Assembly (NCBI GenBank): GCA_023484185.1 | Contig: JAMDBC010000031.1 | Coordinates: 1-12,884, forward strand | Length of the DNA: 12,884 bases | Direction: 5' to 3' | DNA from: Chloroflexota bacterium | GTDB taxonomy: Bacteria > Chloroflexota > Anaerolineae > Anaerolineales > Villigracilaceae | In this document: positions 1-6,099 of the stretch, piece by piece | Numbering within the stretch: the stretch's first letter is position 1 | Layout of the letters: every line of letters starts with the position of its first letter | Translations under genes and position numbers: made by a program | Notes under the pieces: model-generated | Databases searched by the model: none | What the model saw: only the letters and a program-made list of their open reading frames with translations | Told to the model about the DNA's origin: nothing

Positions 1-489
1 CTGACGCGTGACGGCTATCCGACTGCCATTTTGCGTGACCGCGTCGATACTGCCGCGCAACTTTATTTCGCAGGCAAGGTCCAAAAATTATTGATGAGCG
101 GCGACAATAGTTATGTGAACTACAACGAACCCGGCGCTATGCGTGATTACGCCATCAGCCTCGGTGTGCCGGAAAACGCCATCGTGCTCGATTATGCCGG
201 CCGCCGCACATACGATTCCTGCTATCGCGCCAAAGCCATCTTCGGCGTGGACTCAGCCCTTCTCGTAACCCAGGGATTTCATCTGCCGCGCGCGCTCTTT
301 CTATGCAACGCGCTTGGCTTGCAGGCTACGGGCGTGGAAGCGAACAATATTGCCTATCGCAAGTTGTCGTTGGCCGCCTGGAATATTCGCGAGCAATTTG
401 CAACCGTCGGCGCGCTGTGGGATGTCTACATCGAAAGACCTTTGCCCGTGCTTGGCAATCCTGAACCGATCTTTCCAAAAAGCTCTTGA
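1..489 (+). CDS. SanA/YdcF-like DUF218 protein, 3' part
   Basis: The reading frame is open from base 1 and ends at TGA 487-489, so the 5' part of the gene lies outside the window; the TTG at 31 is not a credible start because the homology runs through it. The visible ~162 residues match the DUF218 (SanA/YdcF/ElyC) family: an RDRVDTAAQLY helix, then KLLMSGDN, then YNEPGAMRDYA, then DYAGRRTYDSCYRAK, and finally LLVTQGFHLPRALFL. E. coli SanA is a membrane-anchored protein linked to envelope barrier function and vancomycin exclusion, and ElyC affects envelope carrier-lipid metabolism. The N-terminal membrane anchor expected of SanA would lie upstream and cannot be seen. The protein ends at the normal place after a short proline-rich tail. 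The family is clear; the exact biochemical role is not established for this family in general. Confidence 0.85.
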   Translation: MTRDGYPTAILRDRVDTAAQLYFAGKVQKLLMSGDNSYVNYNEPGAMRDYAISLGVPENAIVLDYAGRRTYDSCYRAKAIFGVDSALLVTQGFHLPRALFLCNALGLQATGVEANNIAYRKLSLAAWNIREQFATVGALWDVYIERPLPVLGNPEPIFPKSS

Positions 490-509
490 TCCCAATTATG
501 TTGCGAGCC

Positions 510-568
510 GCTGGTGGTCGAGTAGAGACTTGGGTTGAGCCTGTCGAAGCCAGCGTATCGAGACCAGC
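510..568. repeat. REP-like imperfect palindrome
   Basis: The interval between the SanA-like gene and the HD gene holds a 59-base imperfect inverted repeat. The left arm starts GCTGGTGGTCGAGTA and the right arm ends TATCGAGACCAGC; the outer six bases pair perfectly, followed by a near match. Its centre contains TTGAGCCTGTCGAAG, a sequence of the kind found in dispersed extragenic repeats of many environmental bacteria. It starts 21 bases after the stop codon, so it could form a hairpin in the 3' end of the SanA-like transcript. There is no T-tract, so I do not call it an intrinsic terminator. Confidence 0.55.
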
Positions 569-649
569 GGCGAAAATCTCTATTTATTGTGGGAGACTGC
601 TTCTGGAAAAGAACATCCCTCGCAGTAACATAAACACAAAGGAGAAGAA

Positions 650-1216
650 ATGAACCGCGCAGAATCCCTGGCTCTTGTCGGTGAGTTTGTTAAGAACGAA
701 GGTCTCATCAAACACATGCTATGCGTTGAAACATCCATGCGCTTTTATGCCGGGAAATTCAGCGAAGACGTCGAAGCCTGGGGACAGCTTGGCCTCATCC
801 ATGATTTCGATTGGGAGATTCATCCCACACTCGAAGAGCATCCGGTCAAAGGCGCGCCGATTTTACGCCAGCGCGGCATCCCCGAAGATATTATTCAGGA
901 TATTTTGAGTCACGGCGTGGATACCGGCGTGCCGCGCGACACGCTGCGGCGCAAAGCCTTGATGGCCTGCGATGAGATCACCGGACTCGTGACTGCGGTC
1001 GCGCTGGTTCGTCCATCCCGCTCCCTGCTGGACCTCGAACCGTCTTCCGTTAAAAAGAAATGGAAGGACAAAGCTTTTGCCGCGGGCACCAACCGCGCAG
1101 AGATGGCTGAAGCTGCGCAGGATTTCGGCGTTGAATTATGGGAGCATGTTGGCAACGTCATCACCGCCATGCGGCGCATTGCGCCTGAGTTGGGGCTGGT
1201 GGGAAATATTCAATAA
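650..1216 (+). CDS. HD-domain phosphohydrolase-like protein
   Basis: A 188-residue soluble protein preceded by a good Shine-Dalgarno sequence (AAAGGAGA, about 5 bases before the ATG). It carries the hallmarks of the HD superfamily of metal-dependent phosphohydrolases: H22 in the first helix, the H51-D52 doublet in GLIHDFDWE, H64 in EEHPVKGAPIL, H88 in ILSHG, and D108 in LMACDEITG. The spacing fits small single-domain HDIG-type proteins that hydrolyse phosphate esters or nucleotides; the substrate cannot be read from the sequence. No membrane segment or signal peptide is visible, so it should be cytoplasmic. It stands alone: the upstream gene is 160 bases away across a repeat, and the downstream element is on the opposite strand. 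The C-terminal ~75 residues are helical, without a second recognisable domain. Family call confident, specific function unknown. Confidence 0.85.
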   Translation: MNRAESLALVGEFVKNEGLIKHMLCVETSMRFYAGKFSEDVEAWGQLGLIHDFDWEIHPTLEEHPVKGAPILRQRGIPEDIIQDILSHGVDTGVPRDTLRRKALMACDEITGLVTAVALVRPSRSLLDLEPSSVKKKWKDKAFAAGTNRAEMAEAAQDFGVELWEHVGNVITAMRRIAPELGLVGNIQ

Positions 1217-1224
1217 ATGATGTG

Positions 1225-1251
1225 GAGTGTGTGCGTTGACAGTGCACACTC
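1225..1251. terminator. weak hairpin between convergent genes
   Basis: GAGTGTG at 1225-1231 pairs with CACACTC at 1245-1251, and wobble pairs extend the stem toward the loop. It lies just after the HD gene stop and abuts the stop codon of the convergent glycosyltransferase remnant. It lacks a clear T-tract on either strand, so a terminator role is only a possibility. Confidence 0.3.
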
Positions 1252-2342
1252 TACTTAAAGAACTGTTGATAGAGCGCGTCACTGATGAAGAACAATCCCT
1301 CTTCGTTGCGATAGATCAGGTGATAGCCGCGTAACTGACCTTTGTCTGCGTCAATATAGAATTGGTACATATCTTGAAATGAAACCAGATCGACCGCACT
1401 CCCCAACGCTCCCTGCTGTGTGTAATCCCGAATTCGTTGTGACCATAGGACGATCAGATCGGGATGAACCTCATCAATGATCGTGTAGTTGCTTTTCCAG
1501 TAACTGCGAATGACCCATTTTGGCGTATCGGGAAAATACATACGCACATCGCGAAAAACAGTCAGCGGCTCAGCAGATTTGATGAGCGGGAGATAATTGC
1601 GTTCGATAATATGATAAAAAACCAGAGATTGTTCCGTGTCTTCACGTCCCAACACATTGCGATATAACGCAATATCTTGATTGATGTAGACCACAAATTG
1701 ATAGGTGATCAACGCAATGACCAGTCCACCCCAAAGCCACGGAATGAAAGGACGTGGTTTTTCAGAAACAAACGGCGGGAATTCAAGCAGCACAACTAAA
1801 CTCCCATATACAGGAAGAAGGATCGGTAAAAAGAAATGAGTTGATTTGATCGCAATGGCGAACAGCATGTACAAGCCAAATGGAATGGCCCACGCCGCGA
1901 TCAGTGGATGAAGTGTTTTGTTGGCGCCGCGCCAAATGCCAAGCGCCAGCGCAATGAAAGCCAGCGCGATAAAAATCAGTTGACCGTAGAATTGATTGAT
2001 GATCGGAAGCCACGAAGCGGGACCTTTTGCCTCGGTCAGAGTCCAGCCGGAGGACATGGCCGCGGATTGCTGAGTCATGATGCGGACCATGCGCACAAAC
2101 TGGCTCGGGAAGAATAAGAACGGGTTGCTGATCAAAATCGTGGCATTCATGATGCTGATGAAAGCAGCACCATAGACAAATGCTGTGCGTCACGTAATTC
2201 GTTTGTGAACAATTCCGACGAGCAAGTAGGTAGGAATGGCAAGGAAAAAGAAAAGACCGATTACCTTGGTGCTGGTCGCAAGTCCGGTGGATGCGGCGGC
2301 GAGATAAAAGTCGCGGCCAATAATACCATTTTTCCGAAACGA
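1251..2342 (-). pseudogene. GT39/ArnT-type membrane glycosyltransferase remnant
   Basis: The reverse strand encodes the C-terminal part of a polyprenol-phosphate sugar-dependent glycosyltransferase of the PMT/ArnT (GT39) type. It shows a run of hydrophobic helices (for example around FIALAFIALALGIW and WGGLVIALITYQFVVYI) followed by a ~120-residue soluble C-terminal domain ending QQFFK with TAG at 1251-1253. The longest ATG-initiated ORF starts at 2150. However, the same frame continues upstream through an in-frame TGA (2190-2192) into DFYLAAASTGLATSTK, a segment typical of GT39 enzymes, and is then closed by another TGA at 2343-2345. The enzyme's N-terminal catalytic loops with the acidic residues are missing, and the sequence beyond is repeat and transposase debris. 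I therefore read it as a pseudogene: N-terminal deletion plus one nonsense codon (CGA to TGA is the simplest change). A short product from 2150 is possible but would be catalytically dead. Confidence 0.75.
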
Positions 2343-2376
2343 TCATTTATAGTACTCTCGCAAAATCGTGTACTTT

Positions 2377-2445
2377 CACCGCCAAGTCGCCAAGTTTTTT
2401 TGGCGTCATTTGATAAATCTTGGCGTTCTCCGTGTCTTGGCGGTT
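2377..2445. repeat. palindromic repeat with ACCGCCAAG ends
   Basis: ACCGCCAAG at 2378-2386 is matched exactly by CTTGGCGGT at 2436-2444. Inside, TCGCCAAG at 2387-2394 is mirrored by CTTGGCG at 2419-2425, and a run of T follows the first arm. The arms are built of short tandem CGCCAAG units, so the element is a palindrome of small direct repeats. It sits exactly where the glycosyltransferase remnant loses its homology and before the transposase debris. Its design resembles the unit at 7636-7705 although the bases differ. Confidence 0.7.
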
Positions 2446-2606
2446 AATTCTGCGTTAGGTTTCATAAGATGATGAATTCCCTCACATCGGCTATACTTGG
2501 TGAACAGGAATTGAATCGTGAGCATAGAGCCAAACATGCGCCAATGTGAGTGTGAGACTTGTAAACCAAGTCTGGATGCGGAAATCATGAAAAGCCACCA
2601 AAGAAT
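2446..2606. other. non-coding gap, no gene recognised
   Basis: No reading frame here shows homology I recognise. The only structure seen is a short perfect hairpin: AGACTTG at 2555-2561 pairs with CAAGTCT at 2567-2573 across a five-base loop. It may be residual mobile-element DNA, but no end or target duplication is identifiable. Confidence 0.4.
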
Positions 2607-2865
2607 CAACTGTTTTTGAGTTGCCTGAATGAGCCGCAAAGACGCTGGTATGTTGCAACCATATCAGAAGATGCAGATAGTCCCAGTGACCGCCAACTGG
2701 CACTGATCACGGGTCTGGGTGAAAAAACGATACGATGCGGTGAAGCAGAATTGCAGGATCAACTCTCTGCCTTGCCAGTGGGTCGGCAACGACAGGAAGG
2801 TGGAGGAAGGATGCGAGTCAAAAAACACGCAGTTAGAGCCGAAACTGTTGGAACTGGTTGAACCG
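2607..2865 (+). pseudogene. ISAzo13-type transposase N-terminal remnant
   Basis: In the frame of position 2616 the translation gives LNEPQRRWYVAT, then LITGLGEKTIRCGEAELQ, then LPVGRQRQEGGGR. This follows the order of the N-terminus of ISAzo13-family transposases (LNERQRRL, then an HTH of the type TGLSRxTIRRGxxEL, then a GRxRxxGGGRK motif). Just after GGGR the homology moves to the frame of position 2719, where KNTQLEPKLLELVEP continues the family's next segment, so there is a one-base frameshift near 2805-2820. After LVEP the ISAzo13 homology stops; the family's whole DDE catalytic domain is absent. There is no credible start or ribosome binding site, so this is non-functional debris. Family assignment rests on motif memory and is moderately confident. 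Confidence 0.6.
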
Positions 2866-2980
2866 GCCAACAAAGCGATTAAAGAACATTTGACATATAA
2901 AGCGCCAGTGGAACATTTTGATGAAACGGGCTGCGTATCACCAATATCCGAACTTGAAACATGGATTGTGCAACGCCCGT
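2866..2980 (+). pseudogene. IS66-type transposase scraps
   Basis: Directly after the ISAzo13 segment, and in the same frame as its shifted part, the translation reads AIKEHL, then APVEHFDETG, the segment around the first catalytic Asp of IS66-family transposases. The frame then changes, and from 2936 another frame reads YQYPNLKHGLCNA, which resembles the IS66 motif ahead of HHLREL (RHGLCNAHHL). In a complete IS66 transposase these two motifs are roughly 60 residues apart, so an internal deletion as well as a frame change has occurred. Everything after LCNA is missing, and the intact cupin gene begins 30 bases later. It is a non-functional relic fused to a relic of a different transposase family. 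Confidence 0.6.
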
Positions 2981-3009
2981 AAAAATGATCAGCGAATTAG
3001 GAAACTATT

Positions 3010-3438
3010 ATGAGTAATATTCCAGAATCTCTTCTCGAAGTTCGCGAGCATGATGGATCCGATTACAAATCTTTGATTGATTACCAGTCGTGGCGTGTGG
3101 CTTTGATGAATTACACGTCCGAGCTTCTGTCTGAAAAGATCGACCGTATGCAAAAACACACCGAGACTGATGAAGTCTTTGTTTTGCTGGCCGGGCGCTG
3201 TATTCTTTTTCTCGGCGAGGGCGGTGATGCAGTCACCCAAGTACACGCAGCGGATATGCGGCCCTTTCAACTTTATAACGTCAAGCGCGGCGCATGGCAT
3301 TCCCACACATTTAGCGAAGATGCAAAAGTTTTGATCGTGGAAAACCGGGACACGACGGATAAAAATTCCCCTTTTGTGGATTTGACACCCGCTCAACATC
3401 AACGAGTGATTGACCTGACGCGACAACTCTGGAAATAA
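3010..3438 (+). CDS. small single-domain cupin protein
   Basis: A 142-residue soluble protein with a cupin beta-barrel signature. Motif 1 is represented by H50-T-E-T-D-E55-V-F-V-L-L-A-G62 and motif 2 by G94-x-x-H97-S-H99, which would supply His/Glu ligands for one metal ion. The first His of the canonical HxH pair in motif 1 is replaced (QKH), so the metal site may be altered. The ATG at 3010 is preceded by AGGA about 8 bases upstream. The gene is monocistronic: transposase debris lies upstream and a strong terminator begins directly at its stop codon. Similar small cupins are often annotated as hypothetical or as sugar- or ureidoglycolate-related, but nothing here fixes a substrate. Family confident, function unknown. 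Confidence 0.75.
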   Translation: MSNIPESLLEVREHDGSDYKSLIDYQSWRVALMNYTSELLSEKIDRMQKHTETDEVFVLLAGRCILFLGEGGDAVTQVHAADMRPFQLYNVKRGAWHSHTFSEDAKVLIVENRDTTDKNSPFVDLTPAQHQRVIDLTRQLWK

Positions 3439-3439
3439 T

Positions 3440-3473
3440 AAAATCGGATGCGCTTCAAAGTGCATCCGATTTT
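3440..3473. terminator. strong bidirectional intrinsic terminator
   Basis: AAAATCGGATGC (3440-3451) and GCATCCGATTTT (3462-3473) form a perfect 12-bp stem with a 10-base loop. The A-run before and T-run after make it a classic rho-independent terminator on both strands. It closes the cupin gene on the plus strand and can also stop the minus-strand respiratory cluster, whose last gene ends at 3525. Confidence 0.9.
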
Positions 3474-3524
3474 TATGTGTGCCTCTGCCCGCACTTCAAG
3501 CTGGGTCGCCGTCATATCGAGTCT

Positions 3525-4130
3525 TTATCCAAACTTGAATCCGGCCACGAAACAGATTGTCATCAGCAGGAGTAGCCCTGGCAGAACTTTGAAGATGGTT
3601 TCTCTCGATAGGATGGGCTTGCCTGCTTTCAGGAACGCGAGTAGAAGACCGCCGATACCGATCAACGCGCCGCCGAGGCCTACGAGGGTAAATGCCGGTT
3701 TCATCCGTCCCTGCATGGAGATGATGATGGGCAACAGAAAGATGGTTATGCCTGCCACGCCGTGGACGAGGGCCAGCACGATGGTGGGGATTTTGCCCGG
3801 GGTGGGGATTGAGCGGGTCAGAGTCACAGCCAGGAAACCCAAAATGGCAAAGACCAGGTACGGGGTCCGAAAAGAGGCGGAGTGTTCCCAGACGAGTCCC
3901 AGCGAAAGTGACAACGGAATGATCGTCGAAACGATAACCACGATGGGACTATCCAGAACTTCAAAGCCGAGGATGATGAGCAGGAGTCCTGCCACGAGCA
4001 GAACGCCAAAGGCGATGGTGTAGGCGATGATTGGCGTGGTGGAGAGCTTGTCTATGCCGATGACAATTTGATACGCAGCAAGCAGGCCAGTAACGAGCAA
4101 AAGGATGCGGTCGAGCATGGTCATTTTCAT
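3525..4130 (-). CDS. 201-aa membrane protein, paralogue of 7737-8336
   Basis: A highly hydrophobic protein with six or seven predicted membrane helices (roughly residues 9-25, 35-55, 62-82, 91-107, 116-137, 146-168, 179-198). It begins two bases after the ctaB stop (ATG at 4128-4130), so it is translated as the last cistron of the respiratory cluster. It is clearly paralogous to the 199-aa protein at the cluster's head. Both open with TGLLAAY, share a FxVLLVxGLLLIxLG helix, an IPLxxSxGL helix, an HGVAG motif (H123 here) in the fifth segment, and a G-I-G-G-rich sixth segment. I do not recognise a named family. The conserved His within a membrane helix could bind heme or a proton, but this is speculation. 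Position beside ctaB and an oxidase-like gene suggests an accessory subunit or assembly factor. Confidence 0.8.
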   Translation of the reverse strand: MKMTMLDRILLLVTGLLAAYQIVIGIDKLSTTPIIAYTIAFGVLLVAGLLLIILGFEVLDSPIVVIVSTIIPLSLSLGLVWEHSASFRTPYLVFAILGFLAVTLTRSIPTPGKIPTIVLALVHGVAGITIFLLPIIISMQGRMKPAFTLVGLGGALIGIGGLLLAFLKAGKPILSRETIFKVLPGLLLLMTICFVAGFKFG

Positions 4131-4132
4131 GG

Positions 4133-4993
4133 TTAGAATGCTTTCATGGCGAGGATGATCATCGCCGACAGCATGTAGAGCGAGGCGTACTTGAACAAGC
4201 CAAAGTTGACGCGCTCGGATTGAACTCGGAAGGTGGCGAAGGCCAGCAGGAGTAGTCCCGCCGTGAGCACGGCGATGAGACGCAAGTAGCCCGCGCTGAT
4301 GCCGATATCCACGCTGGCCCAGCCGATGGAGATCGCTGCCAGTACGGACGAGATCGCAATCGCCGCGCGGGTGAAGGTGTCGCCATAGGTCGAGGGGAAG
4401 GTTGGCACGCCCGCCTTGGCATAGTCTTCGCGGAATTTGATGGAGAAGGTCAGCGTGTGAGTCGGGATCCAGAAGAGAATGGCGAGCGCAAGCAGGATGC
4501 CAACCAGGTCAATGTGTCCCGTCGCGAGTACGCGCCCAGAAAGAATCGGCATGGCGCCTGAGATGCCGCCCCATACGATGCTCCAGGCGGTGTGGCGTTT
4601 GAGCCAGAGAGTGTACACAATCACATCGAAGAACCAGCCTGCGAACACGACCAGGCCGTACAGTGGAGCAATCACCAGCGCGCCGCCCACGCCGAGCAAA
4701 GAGACGATCATGCCGACCCAGAAGACTTCGGTGCGGCTCAACTGACCCGAGGCGGCGGGACGTTTGTGCGTGCGCTTCATCTTCGCGTCAATGTCGTGGT
4801 CGTACCACATGTTCAGGATGGTCGAGCCGCTGATGGCGAGGAAGAGACTGCCGGATAGGCCCAGCAAGGTCAGCAATCCAATGTGCGTGCCTGCGCTGAG
4901 GAAACCAGCGACGCCTGTCAGTAAGAGTAAGCTGGTCTGTGATGATTTGATGAGCGGCCAGTAGAGGCGGAATTTGGCGATGAAGATTTTCAT
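4133..4993 (-). CDS. ctaB: protoheme IX farnesyltransferase (heme O synthase)
   Basis: A 286-residue UbiA-superfamily prenyltransferase that would transfer a farnesyl group onto the 2-vinyl group of heme B to make heme O, in the membrane. The first allylic-diphosphate motif is N61-x3-D65-x-D67-x-D69 (NMWYDHDIDAKMKRT). It is followed by RPAASG, the WxxVWGGISGAMPILSGR helix typical of heme O synthases, and the second motif region FWIPTHTLTFSIKFREDY ending AGVPTFP. About nine hydrophobic helices are seen and the length is normal for CtaB/CyoE. An AGGAG Shine-Dalgarno lies 7 bases before the ATG. It lies between the SUMF1-like gene (71 bases upstream) and the 201-aa membrane protein (2 bases downstream). 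Heme O made here could serve the oxidase-like protein in the same cluster. No ctaA is present in the window. Confidence 0.88.
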   Translation of the reverse strand: MKIFIAKFRLYWPLIKSSQTSLLLLTGVAGFLSAGTHIGLLTLLGLSGSLFLAISGSTILNMWYDHDIDAKMKRTHKRPAASGQLSRTEVFWVGMIVSLLGVGGALVIAPLYGLVVFAGWFFDVIVYTLWLKRHTAWSIVWGGISGAMPILSGRVLATGHIDLVGILLALAILFWIPTHTLTFSIKFREDYAKAGVPTFPSTYGDTFTRAAIAISSVLAAISIGWASVDIGISAGYLRLIAVLTAGLLLLAFATFRVQSERVNFGLFKYASLYMLSAMIILAMKAF

Positions 4994-5064
4994 CTCATAC
5001 TCCTAAAACCAGAGAGTAGATGATTAGAGATTGGTTTGGTATTCACTGCTCTCTGCTTTCTATT

Positions 5065-6099
5065 TTACCTTACACACCTGAACCCAACGCCTGGGCTGAA
5101 GTAAGTGGGCGTGGCGTTGTTGCGAACCCACACGCGCAAGTCCATGTCGTAGGTGTCTTTTGAGCCGCCGCGCATGAAGCGGTAGTGCATGCCTTCGTAG
5201 ACGTTACCCGTCCATTGCCAGACGTTGCCGGCCATGTCGTAGAGGCCGTAGGGCGAAGCAGAGTTGAGTGTCTGGTAGTCGCCGTATTTCTGTCCGTTGT
5301 AGAAGCCGACTGGACTTGTGCGCGAGCCGAAGGAACTCATGTTTTCAAACGGGTCGCGCGATGCGTAGAAGTTGGCGTTGTTACGAGCAATATCATCGCC
5401 CCACGGGAAGGGACGCTTGTCTGTGCCGCGCGCGGCTTTTTCCCATTCCATTTCGGTGGGCAGGCGTCCATTCACGGAGCCGCAGTAAGCCCACGCGCCG
5501 AACCAGGTGACCATTGCCATCGGGTGGTTTTCGTAGCCAGGCATAGGAGTGAAGGTTGTGCCGTCAAAGGTGAAGCGCGAGGCGGGATCGTCCAACGGGA
5601 TGAATATCCAATCGCCCGCTTTGATCTCTTCTTCGTGCTTCACGCCGTGAAAGACATCTCCAGGATAGTAACCAACGATGGCTTTTTGACCTTTGAACTC
5701 GCCGATCTTTACCTGACCGTTGGACAGGGCCGCCGTCAAAAAGGCTGTGTACTGGCTGACGGTGACATCCGTGATCATGATCTCGTAGGCATCGGTGGTT
5801 TTGATGTCATCCTGCTGGCCGAAATGGAATTCACCCGCAGGGATTTGCGTCCACGCGTTCGGGTCCACGCCCGTGTCGAAGGTGGGGATCGGAGCGTTCA
5901 AATTTACAGGGGCGCACGAGGCCAGTAAAATGAATGTCATCGCGAGGGCGACAGCCCGAAGCAATCTCCTCTTCGTAGTGTCACTGCGAGGAACGAAGCA
6001 GTCTCCTTGAGTAACAGGGGATTGCTTCGCACACCTGCCCTGGCGGGCGGTGCCAGGGAAGAACGCTCGCAATGACATAATATTGATGAGGCGTTTCAT
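5065..6099 (-). CDS. SUMF1/FGE-domain lipoprotein, NirV-like
   Basis: A 344-residue protein whose ATG overlaps the TGA of the oxidase-like gene (ATGA), implying translational coupling. Residues ~82-344 are a formylglycine-generating-enzyme-sulfatase fold: WTQIPAGEFHFG, MITDVTVSQYTAFL, HPMAMVTWFGAWAYC, GRLPTEMEWEKAARG, PWGDD, YGLYDMAGNVWQWTGN, MRGGS and the terminal GFRCVR. The region after RGGS, where true FGE carries its catalytic cysteine pair, has no cysteine, so formylglycine formation is unlikely. The N-terminus ends in a lipobox (LLASC, C62), which predicts a surface lipoprotein. Residues 8-53 derive from a palindromic repeat (see the 5934-6078 entry); without them the leader would read MKRLINIMTFILLASC. 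Known SUMF1-like proteins in respiratory loci include NirV, encoded with the nitrite reductase NirK. A NirV-like role beside the oxidase is an inference. Confidence 0.82.
   Translation of the reverse strand: MKRLINIMSLRAFFPGTARQGRCAKQSPVTQGDCFVPRSDTTKRRLLRAVALAMTFILLASCAPVNLNAPIPTFDTGVDPNAWTQIPAGEFHFGQQDDIKTTDAYEIMITDVTVSQYTAFLTAALSNGQVKIGEFKGQKAIVGYYPGDVFHGVKHEEEIKAGDWIFIPLDDPASRFTFDGTTFTPMPGYENHPMAMVTWFGAWAYCGSVNGRLPTEMEWEKAARGTDKRPFPWGDDIARNNANFYASRDPFENMSSFGSRTSPVGFYNGQKYGDYQTLNSASPYGLYDMAGNVWQWTGNVYEGMHYRFMRGGSKDTYDMDLRVWVRNNATPTYFSPGVGFRCVR
5934..6078. repeat. 145-bp palindromic repeat inserted in a signal peptide
   Basis: The ends are inverted repeats: ATGTCATCGCGAG at 5934-5946 and CTCGCAATGACAT at 6066-6078 (12 of 13 bases pair). 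The interior contains CGAAGCAATCT and GCTTCGCACACCTGCCCTG, shared with the element at 11986-12091. It lies wholly inside the SUMF1-like coding sequence, between codons for I7 and T55. Collapsing it to a single ATGACAT copy removes 138 bases, exactly 46 codons, and restores a short normal lipoprotein leader. The frame through the element has no stop codon, and its last part encodes KRRLLRAVALA, which itself looks like a signal-peptide n-region and start of an h-region. Confidence 0.8.

Noticed and set aside
1783..2346. 187-codon minus-strand open frame
   Set aside because: Out-of-frame shadow of the glycosyltransferase remnant; its translation is Cys/His/Arg-rich and matches no family, while the adjacent frame shows GT39-like helices.
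2377..2445. CRISPR-like array because of repeated CGCCAAG units
   Set aside because: Units are too short, there are no spacers of constant length, and they form a mirror palindrome; no cas genes are present.
2719..2982. Intact 87-aa plus-strand gene
   Set aside because: It is a fusion of shifted ISAzo13 and IS66 fragments with no ribosome binding site.
5015..5064. Possible hairpin between CAGAGAG and CTCTCTG in the ctaB leader
   Set aside because: The stem is only seven bases with a large loop and no T-tract; not distinguishable from chance.
5185..5928. 247-codon plus-strand open frame
   Set aside because: Antisense to the SUMF1-like gene, whose conserved motifs prove the coding strand.
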